A stretch of 64,000 nucleotides of DNA from Pseudomonas sp. DTU_2021_1001937_2_SI_NGA_ILE_001. Its GTDB lineage: Bacteria; Pseudomonadota; Gammaproteobacteria; Pseudomonadales; Pseudomonadaceae. The notes under the pieces were generated by a model. The model made no database searches. It was not told where the DNA came from and worked only from the letters and a program-made list of their open reading frames with translations. The stretch's first letter is position 1. Each line of letters starts with the position of its first letter. The stretch is taken from the NCBI RefSeq assembly GCF_032463525.1, contig NZ_CP135971.1, positions 3,782,001 through 3,846,000 on the forward strand, written 5' to 3'. Of the stretch, positions 17,261-27,255 are shown piece by piece. The translations under genes were made by a program, and so were the position numbers.

Positions 17261-18034
17261 TCAGAACGCCGGAACCACGGCGCCCTTGTACTTCTCGGCG
17301 ATGAACGCCTTCACTTCCGGGCTGGTCAGTGCGGCGGCCAGTTTCTTCATGGCCTCGGAGTCCTTGTTGTCCGGGCGCGCCACCAGGATGTTGGCGTACG
17401 GCGACTCGGCGCCTTCGATCACCAGGGCATCCTTGGTCGGGTCCAGCTTGGCGCCCAGCGCGTAGTTGGTGTTGATCAGCGCCAGGTCGACCTGGGTCAG
17501 CACACGCGGCAGGGTCGCGGCTTCCAGCTCACGGAATTTCAGGTCCTTGGGGTTGCTGGCCACGTCCTTCGGGGTCGCCAGGATGCTGCTCGGGTCCTTC
17601 AGGGTGATCAGCCCGGCCTTGGCCAGCAACAGGAAGGCGCGGCCTTCGTTGGTGGCGTCGTTGGGCAGGGCCACGGTGGCCCCGCCAGGCAGGTCTTCGA
17701 GCTTCTTGAACTTCTCGGAGTAGGCACCGAACGGTTCGACATGGACCTTGGTCACGGTGACCAGGTTGGTGCCCTTGCCCTTGTTGAATTCATCCAGGTA
17801 CGGCTGGTGCTGGAAGAAGTTGGCGTCCAGGCGCTTCTCGGCGACCTGCACGTTGGGCTGCACGTAGTCGGTGAACACCTTGATCTTCAGATCGACACCT
17901 TCCTTGGCCAGGGTCGGCTTGACGAACTCCAGGATCTCCGCGTGGGGCACGGCAGAGGCGGCCACGCTCAGGGTCTCATTGGCCTGGGCCGACAGTGCGG
18001 TCATGGCAGCGAAAACAGCCACTAGTTTCTTCAT
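17261..18034 (-). CDS. metQ: Methionine ABC transporter, substrate-binding protein
   Basis: A 257-residue periplasmic protein of the MetQ/NlpA family, with the blocks VKVFTDYVQPN-like, FFQHQPYL and TNEGRAF that line the methionine site. AAGGAG precedes the chosen ATG. The N-terminus looks like a cleavable signal peptide ending AQA/NE and has no lipobox cysteine, so the protein is probably soluble and not lipid-anchored like E. coli MetQ. It is the third gene of the metN-metI-metQ operon. Confidence 0.92.
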   Translation of the reverse strand: MKKLVAVFAAMTALSAQANETLSVAASAVPHAEILEFVKPTLAKEGVDLKIKVFTDYVQPNVQVAEKRLDANFFQHQPYLDEFNKGKGTNLVTVTKVHVEPFGAYSEKFKKLEDLPGGATVALPNDATNEGRAFLLLAKAGLITLKDPSSILATPKDVASNPKDLKFRELEAATLPRVLTQVDLALINTNYALGAKLDPTKDALVIEGAESPYANILVARPDNKDSEAMKKLAAALTSPEVKAFIAEKYKGAVVPAF

Positions 18035-18089
18035 GCAACAACTCCTTCTAGCGGCCCGCGTCCGGCGGGCCAAAAGCCAACGAATGCAA

Positions 18090-18764
18090 TCAACGGTGCG
18101 AGAAATACGCCACCAGCCTGTCGCCGACGGTTTGCAGGATCTGCACCAGCACCAGCAGCAATACGACCGTGACGAACATGACATCGTTCTGGAAGCGCTG
18201 GTAACCGTAGCGAATCGCCAGGTCGCCCAGCCCGCCCGCGCCTACCGCGCCGGCCATGGCGGTGAACGACACCAGGGCGATGGCGGTGACGGTGATCGCC
18301 GCCAGGATGCCGGGCAGCGCCTCGGGCAGCAGGGCCTTGAGGATGATCTGCCGGGTGGTCGCGCCCATCGCCTGGGTGGCTTCGATGATGCCTTTGTCCA
18401 CCTCGCGCAGGGCGGTTTCCACCAGCCGCGCGAAGAACGGCGTGGCACCGGCGATCAGCGGCGGCAAGGTGCCGAGAATGCCCAGCGAGGTGCCGGTGAT
18501 CAATTGGGTCAGCGGCATCATCACGATCAGCAGAATGATGAACGGCAGCGCACGCAGCATGTTCACGACCACCCCCACCACGGCATACAGCGGGCGGTTT
18601 TCCAGCAGCTGGCGCGGCGAGGTGAGGAACATCAGCACGCCCAGCGGCAGGCCGAACAGCACGGTGAAGCCCAGCGAGACGCCAAGCATGATCAGGGTGT
18701 CGCCGGTGGCCAGCCAGATTTCGTACCAGTCGACGTTGGAGAACAGTTCCAGGAAAGCGTCCAT
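18090..18764 (-). CDS. metI: Methionine ABC transporter, permease
   Basis: A 224-residue inner-membrane permease with five to six helices and the binding-protein-dependent EAA loop (EATQAMGATTRQIILKALLP). It pairs with MetN in the cytoplasm and MetQ in the periplasm to import methionine. Its ATG shares one base with the metN stop (TGATG), so the genes are coupled. A 55-base gap separates it from metQ. Confidence 0.95.
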   Translation of the reverse strand: MDAFLELFSNVDWYEIWLATGDTLIMLGVSLGFTVLFGLPLGVLMFLTSPRQLLENRPLYAVVGVVVNMLRALPFIILLIVMMPLTQLITGTSLGILGTLPPLIAGATPFFARLVETALREVDKGIIEATQAMGATTRQIILKALLPEALPGILAAITVTAIALVSFTAMAGAVGAGGLGDLAIRYGYQRFQNDVMFVTVVLLLVLVQILQTVGDRLVAYFSHR

Positions 18765-19771
18765 CAGCGCAGGACCTCCATATGGACATCAGCAGCGCTG
18801 AAGCGGGCGAAGGCGGCGTCCAGGTCGCCGCCGGTGATGGCCAGGGTCAGCTGGCCGTAGGGAATGTCCTTGATGCGGTCGATACGCCCCGCCAGGATGC
18901 TGTAGTCCACCCCCGTTTCGCGGGCCACGGTGCCCAGCAGTGGCGCGTAGGTCGACTCGCCCTGGAAGGTCAGGCGCACGATGCGGCCCTGCACATGGGC
19001 GAAATCTTCGCGTTGCTCGTTTTCGTCGAGGTGTTCGTCTTCCTGGACGAAACGCCGGGTGGTCGGGTGCTGCGGGTGCAGGAACACATCGGCCACCCGC
19101 CCCTGCTCGACGATCACCCCGGCGTCCATTACCGCGACCTGGTCGCAGACCCGGCGGATCACGTCCATCTCGTGGGTGATCAGCACGATGGTCAGCTTCA
19201 GCTCACGGTTGATCTCGGCCAGCAGCTGCAGCACCTGGGCGGTGGTCTGCGGGTCGAGGGCACTGGTGGCTTCGTCGCACAGCAGGATCTTCGGTCGTGT
19301 AGCCAGGGCGCGGGCAATGCCGACGCGCTGCTTCTGGCCGCCGGAGAGCTGCGACGGGTATTTGCGCGCATGGGCGCTGAGGCCGACCCGGTCGAGCAGC
19401 TCGGCGACACGCTGGTCGATCTGCTCGCGGGACAGATTGCCGGCCAGGGTCAGCGGCATGGCGACGTTGTCGGCCACGGTCTTGGACGACAGCAGGTTGA
19501 AGTGCTGGAAAATCATTCCGACCTGCTGGCGAAAGCGCCGCAGACCGTTGGCATCCAGGGCGGTCACGTCTTCGCCGTCGACCAGAATGCGACCGCCGGT
19601 GGGATTTTCCAGGCGGTTGATGAGGCGTAGCAGGGTGCTCTTGCCGGCGCCGGAATGGCCGATCAGGCCGAACACCTGGCCTGCTTCGATGCTCAGGCGG
19701 GTGGGGTGCAGGGCCGGGATTTCCTTGCCTGCAACGCGGTAGGTTTTCTGGACGTCAAGAAACTCGATCAC
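18764..19771 (-). CDS. metN: Methionine ABC transporter, ATP-binding protein
   Basis: A 335-residue ATPase with Walker [10 protein letters not shown], signature [16 protein letters not shown] and Walker [12 protein letters not shown]. The C-terminal part (about residues 260-335) is the NIL/ACT-type domain through which bound methionine inhibits transport. It is first in the operon. The 298-base gap to the divergent katE holds no gene. I see no clear methionine-responsive operator in it. Confidence 0.96.
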   Translation of the reverse strand: MIEFLDVQKTYRVAGKEIPALHPTRLSIEAGQVFGLIGHSGAGKSTLLRLINRLENPTGGRILVDGEDVTALDANGLRRFRQQVGMIFQHFNLLSSKTVADNVAMPLTLAGNLSREQIDQRVAELLDRVGLSAHARKYPSQLSGGQKQRVGIARALATRPKILLCDEATSALDPQTTAQVLQLLAEINRELKLTIVLITHEMDVIRRVCDQVAVMDAGVIVEQGRVADVFLHPQHPTTRRFVQEDEHLDENEQREDFAHVQGRIVRLTFQGESTYAPLLGTVARETGVDYSILAGRIDRIKDIPYGQLTLAITGGDLDAAFARFSAADVHMEVLR

Positions 19772-20023
19772 TTACCGAACCTTTTGGGGCCTTGTGGGGT
19801 GCGTTTAATGCCAGCGCAGCGGCGCGTCGCGCGCTGGCCGGAAGCCGGGCTGGATAAGCCGGGCGCGCATTTTAGCCTGTCCGCGCCGAGGTTCTTAGCA
19901 TTAATTTGCCGGTCAACCTGCGTAACGGGCATAACACGACCAGTGGGAAGATTGCTGCGGAATTTCTCTGAACGCCGCTCCCGCCCCTGTGTCACTCCTT
20001 GAACACCGTGAAGTGTATTCACT

Positions 20024-20047
20024 CAGGCCCGCGCTAGGACGGGCCTG
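20024..20047 (+). other. Hairpin in the katE 5' leader
   Basis: CAGGCCCG, an 8-base loop, then CGGGCCTG form a perfect 8-bp stem ending 22 bases before the katE ATG and just ahead of its GAGGAG ribosome site. It could stabilise the mRNA or control translation. There is no T-run, so it is not an intrinsic terminator. Confidence 0.5.
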
Positions 20048-20069
20048 AACTGACGAGGAGTCGTAATCG

Positions 20070-22220
20070 ATGGTCAAGAAGACAGATACGCCAGTCACCC
20101 CGACAGCCAAAAGTGAACTGGCCGGCACCGACACGCTGGACCGTGGCAACAGCAACGCCAAGCTCGACGCCTTGGAGACCTTTCGCTCCGATGCCACCGG
20201 CCAGGCCCTGCGCACCAACCAGGGCGTGAAGATCGCCGACAACCAGAACAGCCTCAAGGTCGGCAGCCGCGGCCCGAGTCTGCTGGAAGACTTCATCATG
20301 CGTGAGAAGATCACGCATTTTGACCATGAACGCATTCCCGAGCGCATCGTGCATGCCCGCGGCACCGCCGCGCATGGCTACTTCCAGAGCTACGACGACC
20401 ACGCCACCCTGACCAAGGCGGGCTTTCTGCGCGACCCGGGCAAGAAGACCCCGGTGTTCCTGCGCTTTTCCACCGTGCAAGGCCCGCGTGGTTCGGGCGA
20501 CACGGTGCGCGACATCCGTGGCTTTGCCGTGAAGTTCTACACCGACGAAGGCAACTTCGATCTGGTGGGCAACAACGTGCCGGTGTTCTTCATCCAGGAC
20601 GCGATCAAGTTCCCCGACTTCGTTCACGCGGTGAAGCCCGAGCCGCACAACGAGATTCCTACCGGCGGATCGGCGCACGACACCTTCTGGGACTTCGTGT
20701 CGCTGGTGCCGGAAACTGCCCATGCGGTGATCTGGGCGATGTCCGACCGTGCCATCCCCAAGAGCCTGCGCACCATTCAGGGCTTTGGCGTGCACACCTT
20801 CCGGATGATCAACACCGAGGGCAAGGCGAGCTTCGTCAAGTTCCACTGGAAGCCCAAGTTCGGCGTCTGCTCGCTGGTCTGGGACGAGGCGCAGAAGCTG
20901 GCCGGCAAGGACACCGACTTCCACCGCCGCGATCTCTGGGAAGCCATCGAGATGGGCGACTATCCGGAATGGGAGCTGGGCGTGCAGATCGTCGCCGAAG
21001 AGGACGAACACAACTTCGACTTCGACCTGCTCGACCCGACCAAGATCATCCCCGAGGAGCTGGTGCCCGTGACCCCGCTGGGCAAGCTGGTCCTGGACCG
21101 CAACCCCGACAACTTCTTCGCCGAGACCGAGCAGGTTGCCTTCTGCCCTGGCCATATCGTGCCGGGTATCGACTTCTCCAATGACCCGCTGCTGCAGGGC
21201 CGGCTGTTCTCCTATACCGACACGCAGATCAGCCGCCTGGGCGGGCCGAACTTCCACGAGATTCCGATCAATCGCCCGGTGGCGCCGAACCACAACAACC
21301 AGCGCGATGCCCAGCACCGCACCACCATCGACCGTGGCCGTGCCTCGTACGAGCCGAACTCGATCGACAGCGGCTGGCCCAAGGAAACCCCGGCCTCGCC
21401 GGAAAATGGCGGTTTCGAGAGCTATCAGGAGCGCATCGAAGCGCACAAGGTGCGTGAGCGCAGCGAGTCGTTTTCCGACCACTTCTCGCAGGCCGCGCTG
21501 TTCTTCAACAGCATGGCCGAGCACGAGAAGGAGCACATCATTGCCGCCTACAGCTTCGAGCTGGGCAAGGTCGAGCGGGTGTTCATCCGTGAGCGGGTGG
21601 TCAACGAGATTCTTGCCAACATCGACCTGACCCTGGCCGGCCGAGTGGCGGAAAACCTCGGCCTGCCGGCTCCCACGGGCGGTACCGTGGCGCCGCGCAG
21701 CCAGGCGCTGAAGGAGTCTCCGGCGCTGAGCCAGGCCAACCTGCTGTCGGGTGACATCGTCTCGCGCAAGGTCGCGGTACTGGTGGCCAACGGCGTGACC
21801 GGCCAGGACGTGGAGAAGATCAAGACCGCCCTGACTGCCCGTGGTGCGCACGCCAAGGTGCTGGGGCCGACCTCCGCGCCGGTGACCACCGCCGAGGGCA
21901 AGCCCCTGGAGGTGGATGCTTCGGCCGAGGGCATGCCGTCGGTGGCCTTCGATGCGGTGTTCGTGCCGGGCGGTGCGGAGTCGGTGAAGGTGCTGGGAGG
22001 CAACGGCGTGACCCTGCACTTCCTGCTGGAAGCCTACAAGCACCTCAAGGCCATCGCCGTGGCCGGTGAGGCCAAGATGCTGGTGGAACAGCTGAAGCTG
22101 GAAGAGGATGCCGGCCTGCTGGTGGTCTCGGACGGCGCCTCGACTGACGCCTTCTTCGACGCCATTGCCCAGCACCGCGTGTGGGCTCGCGAGCCGAAGG
22201 CCAAGGCCGTACCGGCCTGA
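20070..22220 (+). CDS. katE: Large-subunit catalase HPII
   Basis: A 716-residue clade-2 catalase that converts hydrogen peroxide to water and oxygen. The distal His is H102 in [28 protein letters not shown] and [11 protein letters not shown] complete the heme pocket, and the proximal Tyr lies in LFSYTDTQ. The C-terminal 150 residues form the DJ-1/PfpI-like domain specific to large catalases. It is a single-gene unit with GAGGAG before the ATG. HPII enzymes are typically stationary-phase genes; I do not see a clear RpoS -10 here. Confidence 0.96.
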   Translation: MVKKTDTPVTPTAKSELAGTDTLDRGNSNAKLDALETFRSDATGQALRTNQGVKIADNQNSLKVGSRGPSLLEDFIMREKITHFDHERIPERIVHARGTAAHGYFQSYDDHATLTKAGFLRDPGKKTPVFLRFSTVQGPRGSGDTVRDIRGFAVKFYTDEGNFDLVGNNVPVFFIQDAIKFPDFVHAVKPEPHNEIPTGGSAHDTFWDFVSLVPETAHAVIWAMSDRAIPKSLRTIQGFGVHTFRMINTEGKASFVKFHWKPKFGVCSLVWDEAQKLAGKDTDFHRRDLWEAIEMGDYPEWELGVQIVAEEDEHNFDFDLLDPTKIIPEELVPVTPLGKLVLDRNPDNFFAETEQVAFCPGHIVPGIDFSNDPLLQGRLFSYTDTQISRLGGPNFHEIPINRPVAPNHNNQRDAQHRTTIDRGRASYEPNSIDSGWPKETPASPENGGFESYQERIEAHKVRERSESFSDHFSQAALFFNSMAEHEKEHIIAAYSFELGKVERVFIRERVVNEILANIDLTLAGRVAENLGLPAPTGGTVAPRSQALKESPALSQANLLSGDIVSRKVAVLVANGVTGQDVEKIKTALTARGAHAKVLGPTSAPVTTAEGKPLEVDASAEGMPSVAFDAVFVPGGAESVKVLGGNGVTLHFLLEAYKHLKAIAVAGEAKMLVEQLKLEEDAGLLVVSDGASTDAFFDAIAQHRVWAREPKAKAVPA

Positions 22221-22243
22221 TGACTGCTTGCCCTTGGAGCGGC

Positions 22244-22270
22244 TTCAGCCGCGAAGCTTTCGCGGCTGAA
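22244..22270. repeat. REP-like hairpin (TTCAGCCGCGAA family) after katE
   Basis: TTCAGCCGCGAA and TTCGCGGCTGAA form a perfect 12-bp stem with a three-base loop. It is preceded by GGAGCGGC, the core of the Pseudomonas REP also seen at 44529-44619. It lies between convergent katE and the lipoprotein gene, and it probably also serves as a 3' barrier. Confidence 0.7.
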
Positions 22271-22271
22271 T

Positions 22272-22985
22272 TCAGGACTTGGGTGTGAGAATGATCTGCG
22301 CCGGCTGCTGGCGGCTGATCTGCTTGCTCATGTCCAGTTCGAAGCTGGAATTGAGCTTGTTGACCCGCTTGCTCAGCAGGTTGGCCAGCCACGGGAAGTC
22401 ATCGGTGCGCGGCACGCGGACCAGCACGGCACAGTTGAAATTCACCACATCCGAGGCGATGGCATCGAGCTGTCGACGCATCTCGGCGATGTCGGTGGTT
22501 TTCAGCTCGATCAGCGTGTTCGGTGCGCTCGGATCGATGAGCTTGGCGATGCGCCGCGCTTCAGCGGCGGCCAGCTCGGCTTCGGCCTGGTCCAGTTCGG
22601 CCTTGCGTGCCTGGGCGATGGCGCCGTTGACGCCGCTGGTCAGGGCCGGGGCCTTGGGCATCAGCGCACGGGCGCGGCTCAGGGCGGTGGCTGCGCCGTT
22701 GACGTCACCCTTCTGCAGGCTGATCTGGCTGCGGCTCAGGTAGGCCTCGGCCAGCTGGCGCTGCAAGGGGTCCAGGCGCGGGTCCGCGTCATTGGCAGCC
22801 TGCAGCGCCGCCAACTGGTCTTCGGCAGTGGCCAGCTCATTGCCGGTGATGCTCTGTTCGAGCTGGGCGAAAGCGTCTGGCGCGGCTTCGGGCACGCTGT
22901 TGGCGGCCGGTGGCGTGCTCTGACAGGCCCCCAGGAACAGGGAAAAGGCGGCGAGCAGCAGATAGCGGGAGGCGGGCAGTTTCAT
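22272..22985 (-). CDS. PA5502-family lipoprotein
   Basis: A 237-residue protein with a lipoprotein signal peptide (FLGAC lipobox at about residue 21). A helical, alanine-rich region of TPR-like character follows, then a compact C-terminal domain. It belongs to the lipoprotein family next to the znu genes in pseudomonads (PA5502). The role is unknown. Its neighbourhood with zinc uptake genes is conserved, but a zinc function is not shown. It is downstream of znuB on the same strand, with a 37-base gap. Confidence 0.8.
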   Translation of the reverse strand: MKLPASRYLLLAAFSLFLGACQSTPPAANSVPEAAPDAFAQLEQSITGNELATAEDQLAALQAANDADPRLDPLQRQLAEAYLSRSQISLQKGDVNGAATALSRARALMPKAPALTSGVNGAIAQARKAELDQAEAELAAAEARRIAKLIDPSAPNTLIELKTTDIAEMRRQLDAIASDVVNFNCAVLVRVPRTDDFPWLANLLSKRVNKLNSSFELDMSKQISRQQPAQIILTPKS

Positions 22986-23022
22986 TCCTGCGGTTCTCTA
23001 TTTGCGCAAAAAACGAGCAAGT

Positions 23023-23811
23023 CTACACCGCCCGCCGGGGGAGAACAAAGCTGAGCAGAAACAGCGCACAGGCGCAGACCACGATCGAAGGCCCGGCCGG
23101 GGTGTCCTTGAACCACGACAGCGACAAACCGCCGCACACCGCAACCACACCCAGCACGCTGGCCCCCAGGGCCATCTGCTCCGGCGAACGGGCGTGCCGC
23201 TGGGCCGCCGCTGCCGGGATGATCAGCAGCGAAGTGATCAGCAGCACGCCGACGATCTTCATCGCCACGGCGATCACCACGGCGATCAGCAGCATCATGG
23301 TCATGCGCAGGGTGGTCACCGGCAGGCCTTCGACCCTGGCCAGCTCTTCGTGTACCGTCACCGCCAGCAAGGGGCGCCACAGGCTGAGGATCAGTACCAG
23401 CACCAGCGCGCTGCCGCCGAGGATCCAGGCCAGGTCCGTAGGGCTGATCGCCAGCAGGTCGCCGAACAGGTAGGCCATCAGGTCGATGCGCACCTCATGC
23501 ATGAAACTCAGGACCACCAGGCCCAGCGACAGGGTACTGGGGGCGAGGATGCCCAGCAGGGTGTCGGAGGCCAGCGGCTGGCGCTGTTGCAGGGTCACCA
23601 GCAGGATCGCCAGCAGCAGGCAGCCCACCGTCACCGCCAAGGTCGGGCTGATGTCCAGCAGAAAACCCAGGGCCACACCGAGCAGGGCGGCGTGGGACAG
23701 GGTGTCGCCGAAATAGGCCATGCGCCGCCACACCACGAAAGAGCCCAGGGGGCCTGCGACCAGGGCCAGGGCGATGCCGGCGAGCAGGGCATACAACAGA
23801 AAATCAGCCAT
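23023..23811 (-). CDS. znuB: Zinc ABC transporter, permease
   Basis: A 262-residue membrane protein of the ABC-3 family with about eight helices, the usual size for ZnuB. It forms the zinc channel with ZnuC in the inner membrane. The chosen ATG at 23811 overlaps the znuC 3' end by 8 bases. A longer frame would run through znuC and is rejected. It is the third gene of zur-znuC-znuB. Confidence 0.94.
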   Translation of the reverse strand: MADFLLYALLAGIALALVAGPLGSFVVWRRMAYFGDTLSHAALLGVALGFLLDISPTLAVTVGCLLLAILLVTLQQRQPLASDTLLGILAPSTLSLGLVVLSFMHEVRIDLMAYLFGDLLAISPTDLAWILGGSALVLVLILSLWRPLLAVTVHEELARVEGLPVTTLRMTMMLLIAVVIAVAMKIVGVLLITSLLIIPAAAAQRHARSPEQMALGASVLGVVAVCGGLSLSWFKDTPAGPSIVVCACALFLLSFVLPRRAV

Positions 23812-24601
23812 GCTTGCAGCCGTCTCCGTGAACGTGAGGTTTGAAGCGCGGGGGCGCGCTCGGGGTTTCGCTGACCACCTCGCCATGCAGGTCGTGGGCG
23901 TGGTCGTGGTGGTGGTGATAGATCGCCAGGCTGGGGGCGTTCTGGCCGAACAGCTCGACGAACGCCGGGTCGTTACTGACCTGCTCCGGGTGCCCGGAAC
24001 AGCACACGTGGCGGTTCAGGCACACCACCTGGTCGGTGGTGCTCATCACCAGGTGCAGGTCGTGGGAGACCATCAGCACGCCGCAGCCGTGGCGGTCGCG
24101 CAGGCGGGTGATGAGGCTGTACAGCTCGGCCTGCCCCGCTACGTCGACGCCCTGCACCGGTTCATCGAGCACCAGCAGCTCGGGCTCGCGCAGCAAGGCG
24201 CGGGCCAGCAGCACGCGTTGCATCTCGCCGCCGGAAATACCCTGCAGCGGGCTGTCGATGACCTTGCCGGCGCCGACTTCCTCCAGCGCGGCTTCGGCCT
24301 TGGCGCGGTCCACGCCCGGCACCAGGCGCAGGAAGCGCAGCACCGACAGCGGCAGGGTCTGGTCGACGTGCAGCTTCTGCGGCATGTAGCCCACGCGCAG
24401 TTTCGGCTTGCGCCAGACCTCGCCCGAGGTGGGTTGCAGCAGGCCGAGCACGGCGCGCACCAGGGTGGTCTTGCCGGCACCGTTGGGGCCGATCAGGGTG
24501 ACGATCTCCCCGGCGCCGACGCTCAGGGCAATGTTTTCCAGAACCGTCTGGCCAGCGAAATTCACCGCCACCTGGTCCAGGCGGATCAGCACTTTGCTCA
24601 T
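23804..24601 (-). CDS. znuC: Zinc ABC transporter, ATP-binding protein
   Basis: A 265-residue ATPase with Walker [10 protein letters not shown], signature [16 protein letters not shown] and Walker [13 protein letters not shown]. It powers zinc import through ZnuB. The C-terminal 40 residues are unusually rich in histidine ([14 protein letters not shown] and [10 protein letters not shown]), a likely zinc-sensing or zinc-holding tail. Its ATG overlaps the zur stop (TGATG), so the regulator and transporter are cotranslated. Confidence 0.95.
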   Translation of the reverse strand: MSKVLIRLDQVAVNFAGQTVLENIALSVGAGEIVTLIGPNGAGKTTLVRAVLGLLQPTSGEVWRKPKLRVGYMPQKLHVDQTLPLSVLRFLRLVPGVDRAKAEAALEEVGAGKVIDSPLQGISGGEMQRVLLARALLREPELLVLDEPVQGVDVAGQAELYSLITRLRDRHGCGVLMVSHDLHLVMSTTDQVVCLNRHVCCSGHPEQVSNDPAFVELFGQNAPSLAIYHHHHDHAHDLHGEVVSETPSAPPRFKPHVHGDGCKHG

Positions 24602-25083
24602 CAGGCCGCCTTGCAGCCGGCGCACACGCCGACGATCTCGATGGTCTGGCCTTCGGCACTGAAGCCCACGTCGCCAGCGGCCTTGACCACCGCCTGGCTG
24701 ATGGCCGGGTTCTGCAGTTCGATGGCCGCGTGGCAGTTACGGCAGATCAGGAACTGGCCCTGGTGCGCGTGGGCCGGGTGGTTGCAACCGGTGAAGGCGT
24801 TGAGCGAGGCGATGCGATGCACCAGGCCGTTTTCCAGCAGGAAGTCCAGCGCCCGGTACACGGTGGGTGGCGCGGCGCGGCGGCCGTCTTCTTCGCTGAG
24901 CACGCCAAGGATGTCGTAGGCGCCCAGCGGCTTGTGGCTTTGCCACACCAGCTCCAGCACCCGACGACGCAGGGCGGTCAGGCGCAAGCCTTTGCTGGCG
25001 CACAGGGCGTCGGCTTCGCTGAGAGCATGGTGTACGCAATGGGAATGATCGTGGGGGCGGCTGGCCAGAGGAGTGATAGGCAT
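24601..25083 (-). CDS. zur: Zinc uptake regulator Zur (Fur family)
   Basis: A 160-residue Fur-family repressor. The N-terminal winged helix contains the helix around [12 protein letters not shown]. The C-terminal half carries the structural CxxC pairs (CRNC and CAGC) and a His-rich hinge (NHPAHAHQG). When zinc is bound it represses zinc uptake genes. It is the first gene of zur-znuC-znuB and divergent from znuA; a candidate operator lies between them. Confidence 0.95.
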   Translation of the reverse strand: MPITPLASRPHDHSHCVHHALSEADALCASKGLRLTALRRRVLELVWQSHKPLGAYDILGVLSEEDGRRAAPPTVYRALDFLLENGLVHRIASLNAFTGCNHPAHAHQGQFLICRNCHAAIELQNPAISQAVVKAAGDVGFSAEGQTIEIVGVCAGCKAA

Positions 25084-25109
25084 GGGCGGCGACGATATTG
25101 GCTGGAGAC

Positions 25110-25122
25110 GTTATTATGTTAC
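25110..25122. promoter_or_regulatory. Candidate Zur operator between zur and znuA
   Basis: GTTATTATGTTAC matches 10 of 13 positions of the Zur palindrome GTTATAATATAAC as I remember it. It is 27 bases upstream of zur and 19 bases upstream of znuA, so one site could repress both directions. Confidence 0.65.
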
Positions 25123-25141
25123 CGGTTCCTGCCCGATATGA

Positions 25142-26113
25142 GTGTCCCTCGTGCGTCGACTTCTTAATCTTTTTGTCGTAATGGCATCCAGCTATGCGCT
25201 GGCTGCGCCTTCTCTGGCCCAGGCCGAAGTCCAGGTCCTGACCAGCATCAAGCCCCTGCAATTGATCGCCGCCGCCGTCCAGGACGGGGTCGGCAAGCCT
25301 GACGTGCTGCTGCCGCCCGGTGCGTCGCCGCATCACTATGCCCTGCGTCCTTCCGACGTGCGGCGCGTTGCGGATGTCGAGCTGTTCTACTGGATCGGCC
25401 CGGACATGGAAGGCTTCCTGCCCCGCGTGCTGCAGAACCGCAGCCGCCCGGCGGTCGCGGTGCAGAGCCTGCCCGGCATGCAGTTGCGGCACTTCGGCGA
25501 AGACCAGGCCTCCCACGCCGACCATGATCACGACCACGACGAAGCGCACGCCGATGCGGGCGATGACGATCATGACCACGATCACCGTCCCGGCAGCCTG
25601 GATTCGCACCTGTGGCTGTCGACGGTCAATGCCCGGGTGATCGCCGCGAAGATGGCTGCCGACCTGAGCGCCGCCGACCCGGCCCATGCGGCGCGCTATG
25701 CCAGCAACGCGCAGGCCTTCGGCAAGCGCCTGGATGCTCTGGACGCGCGTATCAAGGCACGGGTCAGTGGGGTGGCTGGCAAGCCGTGGTTCGTGTTCCA
25801 CGAAGCCTTCGACTACTTCGAACAGGCCTACGGCCTGCAGCACACCGGCGTATTCAGTGTCGCCAGTGAAGTGCAGCCCGGCGCCCGCCATGTGGCAGCG
25901 ATGCGCGAACGGCTCAAGGAAGCGGGCAAGACGTGCGTGTTCAGCGAACCGCCGATGCGTCCGAAACTGGCCGAGACCCTCACCGCCGGCCTGCCAGTGA
26001 AGCTCGCCGAACTGGACGCCCTGGGTGGCTACACCCCGGCCAGCGCCAACGGTTATGAGCAACTGCTGGAAAAGCTCGGCAACGACCTGGCCGGTTGCCT
26101 GGAAAGCCTCTGA
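25142..26113 (+). CDS. znuA: Zinc ABC transporter, periplasmic binding protein
   Basis: A 323-residue secreted protein of the cluster A-I metal-binding family. It has a signal peptide ending near AQA, metal ligands in SPHHYALRPSDV, FHEAFDYF and in the C-terminal domain, and a His/Asp-rich flexible loop (about residues 125-150, HADHDHDHDEAHAD) typical of zinc-specific members. The start is uncertain: GTG 25142 is used, and GTG 25151 is possible. Neither has a strong ribosome site. It captures zinc for ZnuBC. Confidence 0.92.
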   Translation: MSLVRRLLNLFVVMASSYALAAPSLAQAEVQVLTSIKPLQLIAAAVQDGVGKPDVLLPPGASPHHYALRPSDVRRVADVELFYWIGPDMEGFLPRVLQNRSRPAVAVQSLPGMQLRHFGEDQASHADHDHDHDEAHADAGDDDHDHDHRPGSLDSHLWLSTVNARVIAAKMAADLSAADPAHAARYASNAQAFGKRLDALDARIKARVSGVAGKPWFVFHEAFDYFEQAYGLQHTGVFSVASEVQPGARHVAAMRERLKEAGKTCVFSEPPMRPKLAETLTAGLPVKLAELDALGGYTPASANGYEQLLEKLGNDLAGCLESL

Positions 26114-26138
26114 TCCTCGTTTGGCAGTCAGGCCTGTA

Positions 26139-26169
26139 AGGCGCCCCCGAAATTTTCAGGAGGGCGCCT
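26139..26169. terminator. Hairpin downstream of znuA
   Basis: AGGCGCCC and GGGCGCCT pair around a 15-base loop, 25 bases after the znuA stop. It has no T-run. It is followed by a REP-type element and the convergent thrB, so it is likely the 3' boundary of znuA. Confidence 0.5.
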
Positions 26170-26202
26170 GGTCGCGAAAAGGCCGGCAATATCATCGAGT
26201 TT

Positions 26203-26252
26203 GCTGCGAACATGACGTAGCCATCGCCAGCAAGCTCGCTCCAGCGGTCTGA
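26203..26252. repeat. Dispersed repeat with REP core AGCAAGCTCGCTCC
   Basis: About 43 of 50 bases agree with 55673-55722, including flanks outside the palindromic core (GAACATGACG upstream, CGGTCTGA downstream). It is therefore a member of an extended REP family, here present as a single, partly degenerate copy. Confidence 0.65.
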
Positions 26253-26274
26253 CTTTTTTGGCCTTGCGCGGCGG

Positions 26275-27225
26275 TTACAGCGCGAACGGCAGCGGCAGGC
26301 GTACGTCCTGGCGTTGGCGCAGGCGGTGCTCGAACTCGGCCGGGTCGTGGATCAGCACGTCCTGGCCGGCGAAGGCTTCGGCGGCGATCAGGCGCGACAG
26401 CCAGAAACGCACGCAGGCCACCCGCAGCATGACCGGCCACAGCTCGGCCTCGGCAGGGGTGAACGACCGCTGCGCGGCGTAGGCACCGAGCAAGGCCTTG
26501 GCACGCACCGGGTCCAATTGGCCGTCGGCCTCGGAGCACCAGTCGTTCAGGGCAATCGCCAGGTCATAGAGCATCGGCCCGGAACAGGCGTTGTAGAAGT
26601 CGATCACGCCGGTCAGGTGCGTGCCCTCGAACATCGCGTTGTCGCGGAACAGGTCGGCATGCAGGTTGGCGCGCGGCAGGGCGAGAATTGCCTGGCGATG
26701 CCGTTCGATCTCCTGCAGGGCCTGCTCCAGCAGTTCGGCCTGGCTGGCATGAAGGTGCGAAAGGAAGTTGCGGCCCTCTTCGAGCATCCAGTCCAGGCCA
26801 CGGTCGGTCTTGCGCTCCAGCACCTGGTCACGGGTCGCCAGGTGCAGGCGCGCCTGCAGGTCGCCAATCGCCGCACAATGCTGGGTATTGGGCTCCTTGA
26901 TGTGCTTGCCGGCCAGGCGCGGTTGCAGCAGCGCCGGCTTGCCTTTCAGCTCGCGCAGGGCCTGGCCGCTGGTATCCCGCAGGGCATAGGGCACTGGCAG
27001 GTCGGCGGCGTGCAGCACGTCGAGCAGTTCGATGAAGAACGGCATCTCCTGCACCGGGCCGCGCTCGACTAGGGTGAGGACGAACTCGCCCTGTTCCAGG
27101 CTGATGAAGTAATTGGTGTTTTCACTACCGGCGGCGATGCCCTGATAGTCGAGCAGGCGGCCGAGCCCGTAGGTGGACAGGAAGGTTTCCAGCTCGGGCC
27201 GGGCCAGGGGGGTAAAGACGGACAT
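26275..27225 (-). CDS. thrB: Homoserine kinase (ThrB, aminoglycoside-phosphotransferase fold)
   Basis: A 316-residue kinase of the APH/choline kinase fold, the Pseudomonas type of ThrB. It phosphorylates homoserine in threonine biosynthesis. The catalytic loop NLHADLFRDNAMF and the metal-binding GVIDFYNACSG are clear. I use the ATG at 27225 (MSVFTPLARPELETFL). Another ATG four codons upstream is possible. It is downstream of and probably cotranscribed with the DUF2782 gene. Confidence 0.92.
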   Translation of the reverse strand: MSVFTPLARPELETFLSTYGLGRLLDYQGIAAGSENTNYFISLEQGEFVLTLVERGPVQEMPFFIELLDVLHAADLPVPYALRDTSGQALRELKGKPALLQPRLAGKHIKEPNTQHCAAIGDLQARLHLATRDQVLERKTDRGLDWMLEEGRNFLSHLHASQAELLEQALQEIERHRQAILALPRANLHADLFRDNAMFEGTHLTGVIDFYNACSGPMLYDLAIALNDWCSEADGQLDPVRAKALLGAYAAQRSFTPAEAELWPVMLRVACVRFWLSRLIAAEAFAGQDVLIHDPAEFEHRLRQRQDVRLPLPFAL

Positions 27226-27255
27226 ATGCCAGCTCAAAAAAGGTTGATGTGAAGG

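Noticed and set aside
19861..19940. TTGCCG-N18-CATAAC as katE promoter
   Set aside because: Both hexamers are weak and no RpoS-type -10 is present; not strong enough to list.
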